This document shows, piece after piece, positions 35,932 to 48,205 of a stretch of DNA of 64,000 nucleotides. Numbering within the stretch: the stretch's first letter is position 1; the number at the start of each line of letters is the position of its first letter. The DNA lies in the NCBI GenBank assembly GCA_963691655.1, contig OY829326.1:114239388-114303387 (forward strand), given 5' to 3'. The notes below the pieces were generated by a model. That model did not search any database. It was not told the origin of the DNA and saw only the letters and a list, made by a program, of their open reading frames with translations. Both the position numbers and the translations under genes were made by a program. Source of the stretch: Toxonevra muliebris. Taxonomy: Eukaryota > Arthropoda > Insecta > Diptera > Pallopteridae.

Positions 35932-36500
35932 TTCTTAAACAAAATCAAAAATTTTCTTTTTAAAAAAAGGAGGCAATTTTTCTAAAACCATATTATTTTC
36001 GAACGGGCAAATTGATTGGGCTTTTATCCTCAGATTCTAATTTTCCGAATGTTTGTATATTATTGTGGTATTAATAGATCTCCAATCACTTTGCCCTTTC
36101 CAAAAAAAATTGATGTTCAAAATTTAATTCAAAAAAATTTGAGATAAGTTCGAATTTTTGCAAATAAAACTTAGATTTTTCTCACGAAAAAAAAAAAATT
36201 GGTAATTATTTGCATACTTCACTCTAACAGAAACAAGAAGAATTTTTGAGATAGCTTTAACGAAAACTTTGCAATAACAACACAACGTTCATATAACATT
36301 GATGAGGTTGATCATATTAAAAATTTTTTTTTCAAGTTTGACACTTCATATCTCCTATACTATAAAAGGTAGAAAGTTGAATTCTTTCCTATCGATGCAC
36401 TAATTATTTATGAATATAATGGCGTTTAAATATTTTTTTTTAAACCCATATTTTGAAAATCGACTTTTGAGCCCTCACTTATATGGAGCGGCTCCAGTTA
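35932..36500. other. Non-coding, AT-rich
   Basis: Nothing beyond A/T runs is seen. Confidence 0.5.
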
Positions 36501-36770
36501 GCGACGGACTATTTTCAACTCCGAAGAGTGAGTTATACTTTTGAGGAGTCACATTAACTCCGTTAAGGAGTTATATTAAGAATATAAATTCTTAAAGTAG
36601 CTGATAATAAAAAATTTATACCAACTCAGTAAAATGTTGATTTAACCCTCAAAAATTTTTAATTAACCACTTGAAATGCTTGAACTAAATGTAAAAAGAG
36701 TTAGTTGAACTCCGACCAGAAGTTGAATCCGCAAAATTTAAGTTGACCCAAGTATAAAAAATTGGATATG
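36501..36770. repeat. AACTCC-motif repeat, left block
   Basis: Short phrases TTAACTCCG, GAGTTATATTAA and GTTGAACTCCG recur. The same phrases recur at 37545-37750, on the other side of the 400-bp repeat at 36979-37378, as if one element had been split by an insertion. Confidence 0.6.
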
Positions 36771-36978
36771 ATTGTCAAATTCAATCACCTTGACCTGGTT
36801 AACAACAACAAAAGCTATCTCTTTGTAAGAAATGAAACCGACTATTTTATAAAAATTTTCATTGTTTGTTAATAAATATCCTATTTTGTAAGTAATTCCT
36901 CGATACAAAACACATTTCGAAAAAGAAAGAACATCAGAACCAAAGTAATGTTGCTTGATGGAATTAAAATATACTAGA

Positions 36979-37378
36979 CGGTAAGGCCCCAGTAACTGGA
37001 GCTAGATTTTTGCGAAAGAAATCTTTTTATGAAAAACAAATATCAAAAGAGAACCAAACTACTCGTTGACGTTTGCAGATAATTCGTTAGATAATTCTGA
37101 GAGATGCCGTTACTCATGTCTTCTCTCTTTCTCTTATTTATTATTTACTCCCGCTTAAGCAATGATTTTTTCAACGATGAATGCAATGCTTTGTTCAATG
37201 AGCGAATTTTAAAAAACTTCCGACGCTAATATTTTGGAATTGGCTAAACCGATTTCTAATCTGATAACTTTTGGCTAACATACTCGTCAGGCTCTTTAAA
37301 TTGATATATAATATGATAGTGTAGCCCTTCTGGATCTTCTGGAATAAAATTGTAGCTTACACTAATAAATGTATAGAT
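36979..37378 (-). repeat. 400-bp dispersed repeat, copy A
   Basis: It is an inverse copy of 42113-42513. The outer end is CGGTAAGGCC, and inside lie AAAAGAGAACCAAACTACTC and AATATTAGCGTCGGAAG-type phrases. On the minus strand both copies can be read as FIPEDPEGLHYHIIYQF-like, but most differences between the copies change amino acids, so it shows no coding constraint. Confidence 0.8.
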
Positions 37379-37544
37379 AATATAATGACATATATAAACA
37401 CAATGAACTACAGAATTCTCAATGAAAATTTTCCTTTTCTTCTCTACGTACAATAGGAAGAAAATAATACAATTGACTTCGTTCAGATTTAATCTTACAT
37501 TTTGGGAAAAGTTGATTTATTTTAAAGTTTGTTTCGGAATACAG

Positions 37545-37750
37545 TTGACTCCGTTCAGTTAATTTAAAATTGCCTTCAGAGTCATTCTAACACTGACAAA
37601 AAGTTATTATAACCACAAAAAGAGTTGAATCAACTCCAAAAATCTTCAAACAACTCTTTTCGGTGTTGGTTGCATAAAAGTAGTATCAACTCCGCAAAAG
37701 TTATATTAAGTCACAGAAAATGTTGAATTAACTCCGCATATTTTTTTCGG
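37545..37750. repeat. AACTCC-motif repeat, right block
   Basis: Phrases GAGTTGAATCAACTCC, AAAGTTATATTAAG and TTGAATTAACTCCGC; counterpart of the block at 36501-36770. Confidence 0.6.
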
Positions 37751-37984
37751 TGATGGCTCGGTTCAAAAATGATTGGATTCAAAACTGGTTTCATAATTGA
37801 TTTATATTAACCAAACTCAAATATGGTCATAAGGGGTCAGAATTTCGACTTTTTGAGTCTAAATGTGAAACTTCAATTTGAGAGTTCTAAGCGCATAAAG
37901 TATAAAACATAAGTAGTTATAGATTAGAAATATATTTTCGCAGAAACTCGAGGGACAATTTCTGTCCAAATTTTCTGCACACCC

Positions 37985-38146
37985 ACTAGCGGATCCAAGG
38001 GAGGGTTTTGAGTTAACCCATCCCCCCTATCTTCCCTCTTTACCAACAAAATTTTCTAACATTTTGATCGTTGGTCATAAATAATAAAAAAAAAAGTTTA
38101 GGGGCGAAAAAATTAAAGCCTCCCTCTCTCTCTGGATCCGCGAGTG
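37985..38146. mobile_element. hAT-like MITE, 162 bp
   Basis: The ends are CACTAGCGGATCC (left) and CACTCGCGGATCC (complement of right). The flanking 8 bp are TGCACACC and TGTATACC, matching at 6 of 8 with two transitions, consistent with an aged hAT duplication. The interior has GGGAGGG and CCTCCCTCTC blocks near the ends. A relative lies at 5197-5363. Confidence 0.75.
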
Positions 38147-38154
38147 TGTATACC

Positions 38155-40035
38155 TATTTATTACTTCAATGCATCTTCTGTGGATATGAGTGTGGAGTTG
38201 TGAGACAATATGGCGATGCCGACAACGTAGATCGTCGATGCAATTCCACCGCTATACATGTTAGTAAATATTCTTATCAATTTTCTCTCGTATTTGCACA
38301 ATAAAAACAATTTGTAATTATTATGGCCTTTGTATACTTATAAGAAGATACGCGCGACTATAACAACAACAACAATAAACAAAAAATTTACCTATACATT
38401 ACTAACAAAACGTTGACAAGCGAGCGATGGATACAATCGATAAAAGCGTAAAGAAGAAATTTCATGAGAGGAAAAATAAATGTTCAGCTGGTTATATTTC
38501 GAGTACTTGAATAGTTCCATGAAATGAGAAGTATCAATGCTTCTCAACTGATTCATCTAACTAAAGATAAAATAATAAGAATTTTTCGTATCGAACTCAA
38601 GTCTCTAAATCGAAAATGATTTATAAGTATAGGTTTTTTACTGCAACTGTTTTGACTTTTAATACTCAAATGAAGTTTTAACTTTATTGATATTTCTTTA
38701 GAAACGAATACAATGATTACTTCATATCTGTTCTGCACATCACTAATACCAACAACAAAGAAATTGTATATGCACTTACTTATTTGCTTAAATGCAACAA
38801 CGCATCCGTGTTCGCGTGTGTGTATACATTCGCCTTTGTGTGCATATACGCACGTGTATGCATGAGCAAGATATGCATGCTCAATTTCCGAGACAGCAAG
38901 ACAGTTTCCGACGGATGCTCTAAACAAATAATACGAGTACCCACATTCCACATGCTGCAAATGTGACAAAAAAAAAGTAAGAAAATGACACTGACAGGTA
39001 CTCGTCGATTAGATCTGAGTGTGGTGGAAGAAATGACGAAAGGTAAGACTCAATTTTCATTGTTACTGAACAAGAAAAGAAATTGACAGCCGCAGTGAAA
39101 TTGCAAGTAACTATGAAGAAGTTGAGATACTTAAGTGAGAGTGAAATTTTTTAATTTAAACGAATCATAAAATTGGCAGTGAATTTCGCACTTCACACAC
39201 TTTTGCTTCTTCTGCCGCTGATGTATTTTTAAGCGCTGTAATGATTACCGTCGTGTCGTATAGTGAAGCGAAAGGTTAAAATAAAAAAAAAAAACTAAAA
39301 TTATATTGTTTCAATTTTCAATTATCATGTTCTGGAATTTAATCTAGGCAGAAATTACATATACAGGCGATGATGAGATATATGGATAATAAAGAATATT
39401 ATAGCAAATATTGAGTTAGCCAGCTACACTATTTCTTTCCCTGATTCATTCAGTGGATTGTGGGACAACGTTGGTTATAAACTCAGGCATCCAAAAAGAA
39501 AAGTTATGCATTGAAAGTTCAAGAAAAAGTAAGTAAATTATTAAATAGCACAATACATCCTTAAAGAGTTAATAATATGGAAAAATAGAATCAGATTACC
39601 CTGTAGTAAGTTTCCTTTATAATATAGCGAAAGTATATTGTTTCAAAATTATTTTAACAAGTATTATAAAGTACAACAAGTATAAATTAATCAAGACCAA
39701 CACAAAACCAAAGTAAAAAAGTTCTAAAAGTATATTCTGATCGAACTCAAAAAACTAAATCAGGTTTAAACATCGCTAATTTTTGGCTATTTCGGTATAA
39801 TAAAACCTATCTAACCTGGTGAGTTTTACAACCAAGACAGTGTGACTGTTTAGCGATTATTAGTTAAGTTGTCGGTAAAATATTTTACTGGCGGACATTA
39901 ACCCATTAGTTATCTCACTTTTTATTTTCTGTTTTTCTAACAAGAAATGCACACAAAAAGAGTTTATTTGTTACAGATAAATCCTGCTTATAAAATTGTA
40001 TTATTGAACACGAGAAACCTGCAGACTTAAAAAGT
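38155..40035. other. Non-coding with one exon-like patch
   Basis: It contains CAACAA and GTGTATAC repeats. The frame at 38553-38969 has no domain. An exon-like patch lies at 38985-39042 (see its own entry). Confidence 0.45.
38985..39042 (+). CDS. Possible small first coding exon
   Basis: An ATG in good context (GAAAATGA) opens a frame reading MTLTGTRRLDLSVVEEMTK, which runs into AAAG/GTAAGA, a near-consensus donor with GT at 39043-39044. The composition is unlike the simple sequence around it. There is no acceptor or second exon that I can link, so this is weak. Confidence 0.18.
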
Positions 40036-40039
40036 TTAA

Positions 40040-40454
40040 CCCTTCCCTACCCAACAAGGCAAATTTTGTTTAAAAAAATATTAAGGAATAGCATTTTTCA
40101 TTCTGAACAACTTTTATTCTATGACTTTTTCAATATTTTAATTACAAGTGTTAAAATCAGAAATTTCGTAGTGGGCCACCACATATGGTTCGTTGGTCAG
40201 TATCAAGTAAAATAGAAATGCAAAACTTTTTTTTTAATTACGTTATTGAGAAAATAACCAAAGTTAAATTTATAGAAACAATATCTTTCGGCTTTTGTGC
40301 GCTTGCGTTTTATAATACCGTTATATATACGCATCGATATAGAAAGCTGCAATCTGCGAAACCCATATTGTGGTTTGGATATTGGACGTAAAATAGCGCC
40401 ACTATTACCATCTAAAGTGGTGGGACCATACATGGTAGTATGGGCAGGAAAGGG
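40040..40454. mobile_element. piggyBac-type MITE, 415 bp
   Basis: It is flanked by TTAA (40036-40039, 40455-40458), with ends CCCTTCCCTACCC and CCCTTTCCTGCCC (complement of right). Subterminal phrases GTGGGCCACCACATATGG and GTGGTGGGACCATACATGG add further inverse similarity. No transposase; overlapping small frames are not genes. Confidence 0.78.
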
Positions 40455-40458
40455 TTAA

Positions 40459-42112
40459 TCGTTATAAATTTCCAAAAAAAAAAATTTTAAAAATAGAAAA
40501 ATTCACTTCAAATAGAAAATCTTATGGTTTGAAAGTTTATTTGGTAAAGCTATTATACTGAAGTTAGTTCAGTATTGGTGGATAAATCCACTCCCTTCTC
40601 TATAATGATAAAAATCTTATACTAGAGATATTTCTGGATTCGTTAGTAATGTTAAGAGTCTGCAGTAAAATTTTCCAAGCAACATTTTCTTTGAATATTT
40701 TATTCTTTTTTGAACCCTATGGATAAAAAAACAATTTCTTTAGTAAAAACTAGAAAGGATTCATAGGATTCTACAATTTATATGTTTATAAGTCCAGAGC
40801 ATTTAAACCATCTTAGATCCAAAACTAACTAAAATGGTAATCTTTAACCCCGCGTAAAGTTTAAATGCTATGTTAACTTGTGAAACACTAGAGCACGTAT
40901 AATATAAGTATATAGATTTTGGAATTTACTTTTTGGATTTGGTTATGTTTGAAAAAATTGATTTTTTTCGAACAATTTTATTTAAATGTATAACTTGAAT
41001 TTAATTAAACTAAGTAAAATGCCCCAAACATGCATTTTGCTAAAGACTTTTTGGAATAACTCCAAATGAACCCTGTTTTTTAAGAGTCCCATTTTTCAGT
41101 CTTCTTTTTTTTTGAGCACCAAAAATAATTCTTTTTTTCTTTTTTCAGAGAAAAAAAGTTTGATAAATAACTAAGTTAGTCCAAAGAAATGCTGATGTTC
41201 TATTTATGAAACGATGTTCGATTAATCGAACAGCAACTTTGAAAACTTTCGTCAAAAATACATTTATACATTTTTCCCAAAAATACTCACTGTTTAACAT
41301 ACCTATATAAACTGACTTTAAAATTTCATTTAGATAATTTAAAAATATTGTATTTCACCTGACTTAAAGGTCAGGTGAACAGCAATACTTTTTTGGAAAG
41401 TAATTTTGAAAATCAACCAAAAATAGTAAAATTAATTATTTTGCATTTCAAATGAGAAATTCACCTAGATAAAATAACAAGCTTGATGTAGAAAATTTAA
41501 CTGCGGAGGTCCTCATATATTTTTAAGAGGCTACAGCTGACCAAACTTTTGTAAAAAAAAAAACCTGTAGAAAAATAGGCAAAACTCAACAAAAATGAAT
41601 ATTTTCCACATTTCGCCGTCTTATAATAATTATTATTCTAAAATACTGTGTAAAATACATTTGATACCAGGGACTACTTGCTGCTCATGATGGGGGGTTG
41701 AAATATTTTTAATTTTTTTTTTACACATGGTCACCTTATTTTCGCGGGATAAGGTAAAAACTACTACACCTTCTGAAATTCTGAAACAAAATTTTTTTAA
41801 TTTTTTAAGTGGTAAAATTTTTTATTGAAGACATATGGACATATTTTCAAAATTGGATCATGGCATTTAGTACCGGGTCAAAATGAGTTAATTTCATTAA
41901 AGAAAAGTCAGAATTAGCAAACAAATAATTATTGGACTAATACTATGAAATACCGATAAAATGTTTGATGTAATATTGTGTTAATATGATTGCTAAATTC
42001 GTATATATAAAAATTTTTTGATTTTAGAAATTGTCCAGAGATCATGAATATCTTATTTGATGTGAGTTTCTGATATTTATTGTACGAATCTAAGCTTAAA
42101 TCCTTTATATAT
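40459..42112. other. Non-coding, AT-rich
   Basis: No gene or readable element ends are seen. Confidence 0.5.
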
Positions 42113-42513
42113 CATCTATACATTTATTAGTGTAACTAGAAATTTTATTCCAGAAAATCCAGAAGTGCTACGCTATCATATTATATATCAATTTGAAGAG
42201 CTTGACGATTTTAAAAATTATCAGGTTAAGCCATTTCCAAAATATTAGCGTCGGAAGTTTTTTAAAATTCGCTCACTGAACAAAGCATTGCATTCATCGT
42301 TGAAAAAATCATTGCTTAACCGGGAGTAAGTAATAAATAAGAGAAAGAGAGAAGACATGAGTAACGGCATCTCTCAGAATTATCTAACGAATTATATGCA
42401 TACACAAATAACAAAACAAACACCAACGAGTAGTTTGGTTCTCTTTTGATATTTCTTTTTCATAAAGAGATTTCTTCGGCAAAAAACTAGCCCAAGTTAC
42501 TGAGGCCTTACCG
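42113..42513 (+). repeat. 400-bp dispersed repeat, copy B
   Basis: Inverse copy of 36979-37378, about 4.7 kb away. Its end is GGCCTTACCG at 42504-42513. A 26-bp indel (around 42398-42424) separates the copies. Confidence 0.8.
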
Positions 42514-42898
42514 ACTTGTATTTTTTAATCAAATACGGAAATAATAAACAAAAAATAAGTGCGTTTAATTTTAAGCTTTTATTTCTGCGAATTGCCATAC
42601 TGTGCAATGACAGTGAGGAAGATGATCGTATGCTGATCAAATTATAATACAAACATTAGTAAAAACAATTTGATGATTAGGGTTTTTTTTTTTTTTTTGC
42701 TTTGTTTTGGATTTATTTGCAAAAACACACAAATGTGATTTCTTTTTATCTCAACGCTCATCTCATTTTGCTATATTTAAGTACATCATATTGCCTTAAT
42801 TAAACATTAATTGCACGGCAGACTATGATGACAAGATCATCACATTAACATCAAAAAACCAAAAACCAAACAAAAACAAAAAAAAAAAAACAACAACA
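42514..42898. other. Non-coding, A-rich leader-like
   Basis: T- and A-runs and CAACAACAA just before the ATG at 42899. No gene seen. Confidence 0.4.
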
Positions 42899-43048
42899 AT
42901 GACATCTCGATCGTTTTATTTAAATGAAACATCATTTGCCGCGGCACCGCAAAGATCTTCAACATCGTTATTGTATAGAGACTTTACGATGATTTTCTTC
43001 TTTTTTTCATCATATAATTTTACAATTGCAATTACACTTGTGTAAATA
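42899..43048 (+). CDS. Possible small ORF, about 48 residues
   Basis: After CAACAACA an ATG at 42899 opens a frame starting MTSRSFYLNETSFAAAPQ and ending at a TAA near 43045. The second half is hydrophobic (MIFFFFSSYNFTIAITLV). The CAA-rich leader is typical of fly 5' untranslated regions. No homolog is recognised. A larger minus-strand frame (42916-43176) covers the same DNA, and I cannot tell which strand, if any, is coding. Confidence 0.2.
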
Positions 43049-43113
43049 TCAACAATATCATTCAACATTTTATTTATCCAATTCTCGCAATCGCAATCTT
43101 CTCGCATCCAACA

Positions 43114-43305
43114 ATGCCGCACCGCACCGCAAAACAATCTGATGATGATAAATCTTGCATTGAAAGCTCCACACAATCAGATACAAAATTAAAATCAACT
43201 CGTACAACAGTCGTAGCTTTAAATCGAAAGAGAAAAGTTTTCATATTTTCTTCTACAGAATCCAGTAATTTCACAAAAAAAACAAGAAAAAAACAAAAAT
43301 TATAA
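43114..43305 (+). CDS. Possible 63-residue basic protein
   Basis: An ATG in CAACAATG context opens a 63-codon frame. It begins MPHRTAKQSDDDKSC, is Ser/Thr-rich in the middle and ends with two basic clusters (NRKRKV and KKTRKKQKL) like nuclear localisation signals. It follows the small frame at 42899 by about 65 bases. The lysine-rich end partly reflects an A-rich tract running into an AAT microsatellite (43303-43320). No family is recognised; chance is a real alternative. Confidence 0.22.
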   Translation: MPHRTAKQSDDDKSCIESSTQSDTKLKSTRTTVVALNRKRKVFIFSSTESSNFTKKTRKKQKL

Positions 43306-44197
43306 TAATAATAATAATAAGGTAATTTTCATTGCTTGACTTTTCATATTTGTTTTGTTGTTGTTGGTGCTGTTGTTATATTGTGTTATATTGTTGTCTT
43401 CCATGTTTGTTTTGATGACAATGACTTTTGTTTAAAAAGAAATAAAAAAAGGAACAGAAAAAAAAAAAAACGATAATAAAAATATTGTGTAGATATTGTA
43501 GTTAAATATAAATTTGTTAACGCAAAACGCATTAAAATCAGCGTTCAACGTTTATTTTCTGCTGTCACCGTCCGCCAGCGTCTTTTTTCAGCGTCGCTTT
43601 ACGGCTTCAGCACACTTCAAACGCGCATAAATTTCTTGCTACAATTTTCACACCTTTATTTGTTTGCAGAACGAAACGAACTTGAACGCAAATTGCATGA
43701 AATCATAAATACACGTACATAACTCTGTTTACCCTACACCAGTGGGTGGATGGATGCGGTTTAAAGGCATTCACCGACATCACTCACCACCCGCACTCCT
43801 TCCTCTCTTATTCATCGATAAGTGAATGTGTAGATGAATGACAAAAAGTCTGTGAAATATTTTATGAGTAATTTTTAGACTTATCGTATTTTCTGTTGAT
43901 TTAATAGCTTTCAGATAATGGGGTGGTTCTCTTCTTACCTCATTAAAAAATTTTTTAATTAAGCATCTACTTCTTAGAAGAACATTTCTAAAATATAAAT
44001 ATAAGGAAGTGATTAGTTTTTTTTTACATAGAAATACGAAACATCACACTGGCTAAAACTTTGGCATCATTCTTTTTTTTCTTTCCCCACTTTGGAGTTT
44101 TACACAATTTTAAAAACTTTTGTAATGAAGTGCGTCAAGCGTCTTCCCATGAGATCACAACAAATACATATGTACTACTAAAATTTAACTAGTCAAC
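43306..44197. other. Non-coding, simple repeats
   Basis: AAT and TTG repeats, then a less biased patch at 43545-43740 with an acceptor-like TTTGTTTGCAG at 43661-43671. No gene can be assembled. Confidence 0.4.
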
Positions 44198-44341
44198 ATG
44201 AATATGAAGAGGCCACACAACAAACTGGATGCACTCGCTCCTAATTATGGAAATACTGAAGTGAAAGTTAATGTATGGGAATCCCATCACGATCCGAATG
44301 ATCTTGTTCACATCGATTCGCATTTCCATAGGAATGGTTAG
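44198..44341 (+). CDS. Possible small ORF, 47 residues
   Basis: The ATG at 44198 (context TCAACATGA) opens a 47-codon frame beginning MNMKRPHNKLDALAPNYG and ending in a His/Asp-rich tail (HIDSHFHRNG) before TAG at 44339-44341. The base composition is much more balanced than in the flanks, and no simple repeat underlies it. I recognise no family; it may be a true small gene, a single exon or a transposon scrap. Confidence 0.27.
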   Translation: MNMKRPHNKLDALAPNYGNTEVKVNVWESHHDPNDLVHIDSHFHRNG

Positions 44342-45375
44342 GATAGACTAAAAAGTAATGGATATAATCACCAAAGGTTGTAAATAAGCTGAAATTCCAG
44401 GTTTCCTTTTCCCATTTTCAAGTGTATTGCAGTCTTTTTTTTTCAATTATTTTCCTCCATATGTCATTGATTTTCTACGGTGTTTCGACCTTTGCTACAA
44501 TTTTTTTTATCAAATGCCAACTACTCCTAATTTACGGACCTACTCATTTTCTAGTATTCAGCAAAAACATTACATTTTGCGCGATCTTTCCACATTATAC
44601 AAAAGTCAAAAGGTGTTCCAACTTAGTCGACATTCCCCTACATATTTCCATAAAATGTTATGAAATATTAAGCCGCCTTTCTCTAAATCACTAGAGCGAT
44701 AACTTTTTTGACTGTGATTTTTGAACCATCTATAAAGTTATATCTGGCTCTAAGTACTGATAAGACTGAAGAAACTCTACGATTTTAGATCCTTATTAGT
44801 ATGGAGACATTATCTCCAGTTAAATTCTTAAAAGGTCTAAGCTCACCTAATTCAACATGTCGTTTTTTCAGCTTATAAAGCAGTTGTTAGTTTAGTATTG
44901 CAGCTCATGAATGTTTCCTAAGTTTTGACACAGATCGATAGTTGATTTACTATTAACACTTTAATTCTCAAGCGGTCCCTGAAGATCGGTTTTTGGCTTT
45001 TAGTTTTTATATGACTTGGCCCTGACTGAAATAGAATCGTAATTCTCACTGTCGTACGAAAACGTACATCCTGAAAACATTAACATTTTCATTTTATGTT
45101 CCACATAAATAAATCGAAGGTAAAACAACCCATACCTCTTCACATGACATGGCTCTCCAGCCGTGCGATTCTGTAACTTTCTTTCCGACCGCGAATCGCT
45201 GTCGCAATTTGCAATTTCATCGCTCGCTCAGTACAAAACTCACCGAGTTGGAGGGGGTAGAACTTTGACATTTTCATCAAACAGCCCTTGTTTCGGATCT
45301 ACATACCTAATCACCTATTACATTTAGAAAATTTTGTCCAATTTGACCTTTTTTTCAAAAATAACTTTTTTCGAG
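44342..45375. other. Non-coding
   Basis: The overlapping frames at 44422-44694 show no domain. No repeat ends are seen. Confidence 0.45.
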
Positions 45376-45795
45376 TCAAAAGAAAGCTCTTGTCTTTTGC
45401 TTTAAAAACTTTGAGGTCCAAAAGTGGACTGAGACTTGTTTATCTATTAAAATGAACGTCGAATAACTCGAAACACCCATGACGTTAGCTCTTAAACGTT
45501 GTAGAGACTTGTTCTTATGATCCCCACTCGATATGATGGTATCTTTGTATTGATGGTGGAAAAAAATATAACAAACGAGATGAACGCTCCAGTAAACGTG
45601 ACAGTTCCAATGGAGCAGAGCAGATAAAAATATGTATTTTTTTTTTCATCTCATAAATTGTTAAGGCCTCTTTGTCTTTTTCTTTCTATCATGGATGTTT
45701 CGAGTTATTTGACGTTCATTTTGATAGATAAACAAATCTCTGCTCATTTTTGGACCTCAAAGTTTTTAAAGAAAGACCAGAGCTTTCTTTTAGCC
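45376..45795. repeat. Inverted repeat, 106-bp arms
   Basis: Arms 45376-45481 and 45690-45795 are inverse copies. Landmarks are AAAAGAAAGCTCT, AAAAACTTTGAGGTCCAAAA and AATAACTCGAAACA. The 208-bp loop shows no coding frame. It may be a foldback MITE; I see no target duplication. Confidence 0.75.
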
Positions 45796-48203
45796 CAAAA
45801 AAAAGGGACGTTCCAAATGGAAAGGATTTACGATCGATATATACCACAACGTTTCCATTTTTTCTTGCGATTATGTAGTCCACTAAATAATTTAATTCCA
45901 TCTTATGGATTAGGAAAAATAAATATTTTCTTCTTAATTGGTTAATTAATTCACCTTAAACATTTCACAAAATCACTTCAAAATTCCAATGTGTTTCAAT
46001 TGTTGCCGTACAGGTTAACAACACAAATTTTTTCGTCATAAAGTTAACGGCAACTATTCTAAACGAAATGTCAAACTTTACGACAATTATCGCTAAGAAT
46101 TGGTTATAGAATAGCAGTATCGTAAAAATTGTCGTTAACTTCACTTAGCGATCTGAAAATTGTTGCAAACTAATTACAGAATCGCACCTCAGGAAAGTGA
46201 CATTCAATGGGTTAGTGACGGACAACGGAGCTGTTTAATTTATATGCAAGAACTTGGAACTTTGCTTCAAGAGTCGTGTAGATTCTTGAAGCAAATATTC
46301 CGGGCTAAAATATCCAAGTTTTGAACTGTTATGCAGAGTGCCCGGGTTCGATGCTCGGTATGATGAAAAATCAAAAATTGAAAAAAAATTTAAATTGCTT
46401 AATTAAATTTTAAATCTCTAAAACTAAAATTTTCCTAAAAAAAAAGTTCATTTCGCCCTTCGGATTCGGTACAAAACTGTTGGTTCCTTTCATTCCCTTT
46501 CAAATATAACTCGCACAACATGAATGGATGCGAAAAACTTGGCCTAGGCCCTCCTATCAGCTGTTGTGTCATAAAAGAAGAAAAAGAAGAAAGGCAGTAA
46601 TAAATATTAACAGTTATTTATAGCTAATAATTGTAAAATTTTTCTTAATTCTCACCTTGAGTTGCATAAAAATTGGATGGTTAGTGCGGTTATAAACTAT
46701 ATGTGATAAGGCGCGACATACTTAACTCTGTCGATCTACATTTAAGTACTATCAAATAATTTTAACTAAATACAAGTATAAATACATATATGAAATCATA
46801 TTGATAACAACGCTGCTTTTTAGTTAAAAATAGTTTTTAGCTATGCATACATGCTTCTTGTATACGTTTTAAAAATGTTCAAGGGCATTGTTGGCTTTCT
46901 CCATAGGTTTCAGCTACTGTCACAATTAATTATATTTGGTTAACGAATGTTGATTTTATCTGGTTTTTTCGTGCATATTTTTGAATATATTCACGTATGT
47001 ACATTTGAGCTCTGTAAAATGTAAAATGACTAAAATATGATGGCTCCTGCAGAAGCCAGAAACCAGCAGGAGATAGCCAACAAATAGACTTGTTAATTGC
47101 ACTCAAATATAAAAGGATGCAACAATTGTCTCGTCTCTGTAAATGAAAAATAATGAACTCATCATCAGCAAGGTGAAAATTACAGCAAAACATTTCAAAT
47201 GATTCTGTATTGTTTGTGTTGCTTGTGGCTAGCCGGAGATTGAAAGACTAGACGTCTCCTTCTGTTTTTGTTTCATTAAATGGAAATGTGTTTATATTTT
47301 TCTTGATGTCTCCTATGTATGGTAACTTCATTTCGAGTTTCCTCTTCTCCAAAATAAACAGAATTAATGGTTTTATGATACTACAGTATTATTTACCTAC
47401 ACCATAGATACCTTACAAATTGATAACACATTGATGTCGTACATCAGTTTCGTTTATCTTCTGGAAACTTCAAAAATATTGCTACTTCCTCCATTTGTTG
47501 TTTTGGACATTGCGCATGCGCAAAATTAATGCTCATTACTTTTTAACCCAATAGATATGCAAAAGGAAGTATGTATCTATTTAGTTCTTCTGTATAGTCA
47601 CTCGATGATCTGACATTACTTAATTGACTCAGTGACCAATGCCCACATGTGGTAATAAAAAAATTTTTTACGTATTTTCATGTATTTGCTATTGTTGTTA
47701 TGACGTGTATATATTTTATTTTATTTACGCTAGTATTTTTGTCTGTACTATGTACATATGTATGCATGTAGTTTAACTTTCATTGATAAGATTTTTCATT
47801 ACTTATGTCTCAACTTTTTGAAGCGTTGAGCGCATATCGATGATGATGACAACCACAAAAATCAATAGTAATTGTAGGTACTTATTCGAACTTACGTATG
47901 TACGTGTGCATCACTGATGATTAGTTTTGTTAAAAATTTCGAGATATTTTAAAGAAAAAAGTAATAGCTATGAATCATGGATTTCTATTACATTTAGCTG
48001 AAAATCGGCAATCAGCGATAACCCCAAATGTTTTTAAGCACTAGTGGAACCACGGATTTCCTAATTTTTTAAACATTACATTATTGTGTCCCTTTTAAAA
48101 TTAGTTTGCCTAATTTTTTTTTCTTTTATTTTTTTTTTTTAAGTGGCTGTCCAGGGACACACTCAGGCCAGAATGGACCATCGTGATACCACAATTTTTG
48201 ACC
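45796..48203. other. Non-coding
   Basis: AT-rich. Segment 48140-48190 is the inverse of 8805-8860 inside the hAT-type element (phrases CCAGAATGG and GTGGCTGTCC). No gene seen. Confidence 0.5.
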
Positions 48204-48205
48204 TA

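Noticed and set aside
38553..38969. 138-codon minus-strand frame
   Set aside because: Contains simple GTGTATAC-derived sequence and has no recognisable motif or good start context.
36979..42513. One large 5.5-kb transposon with 400-bp inverted ends
   Set aside because: The interior has a separate hAT-like MITE, a TTAA MITE, microsatellites and no transposon genes; two independent insertions in opposite orientation explain it better.
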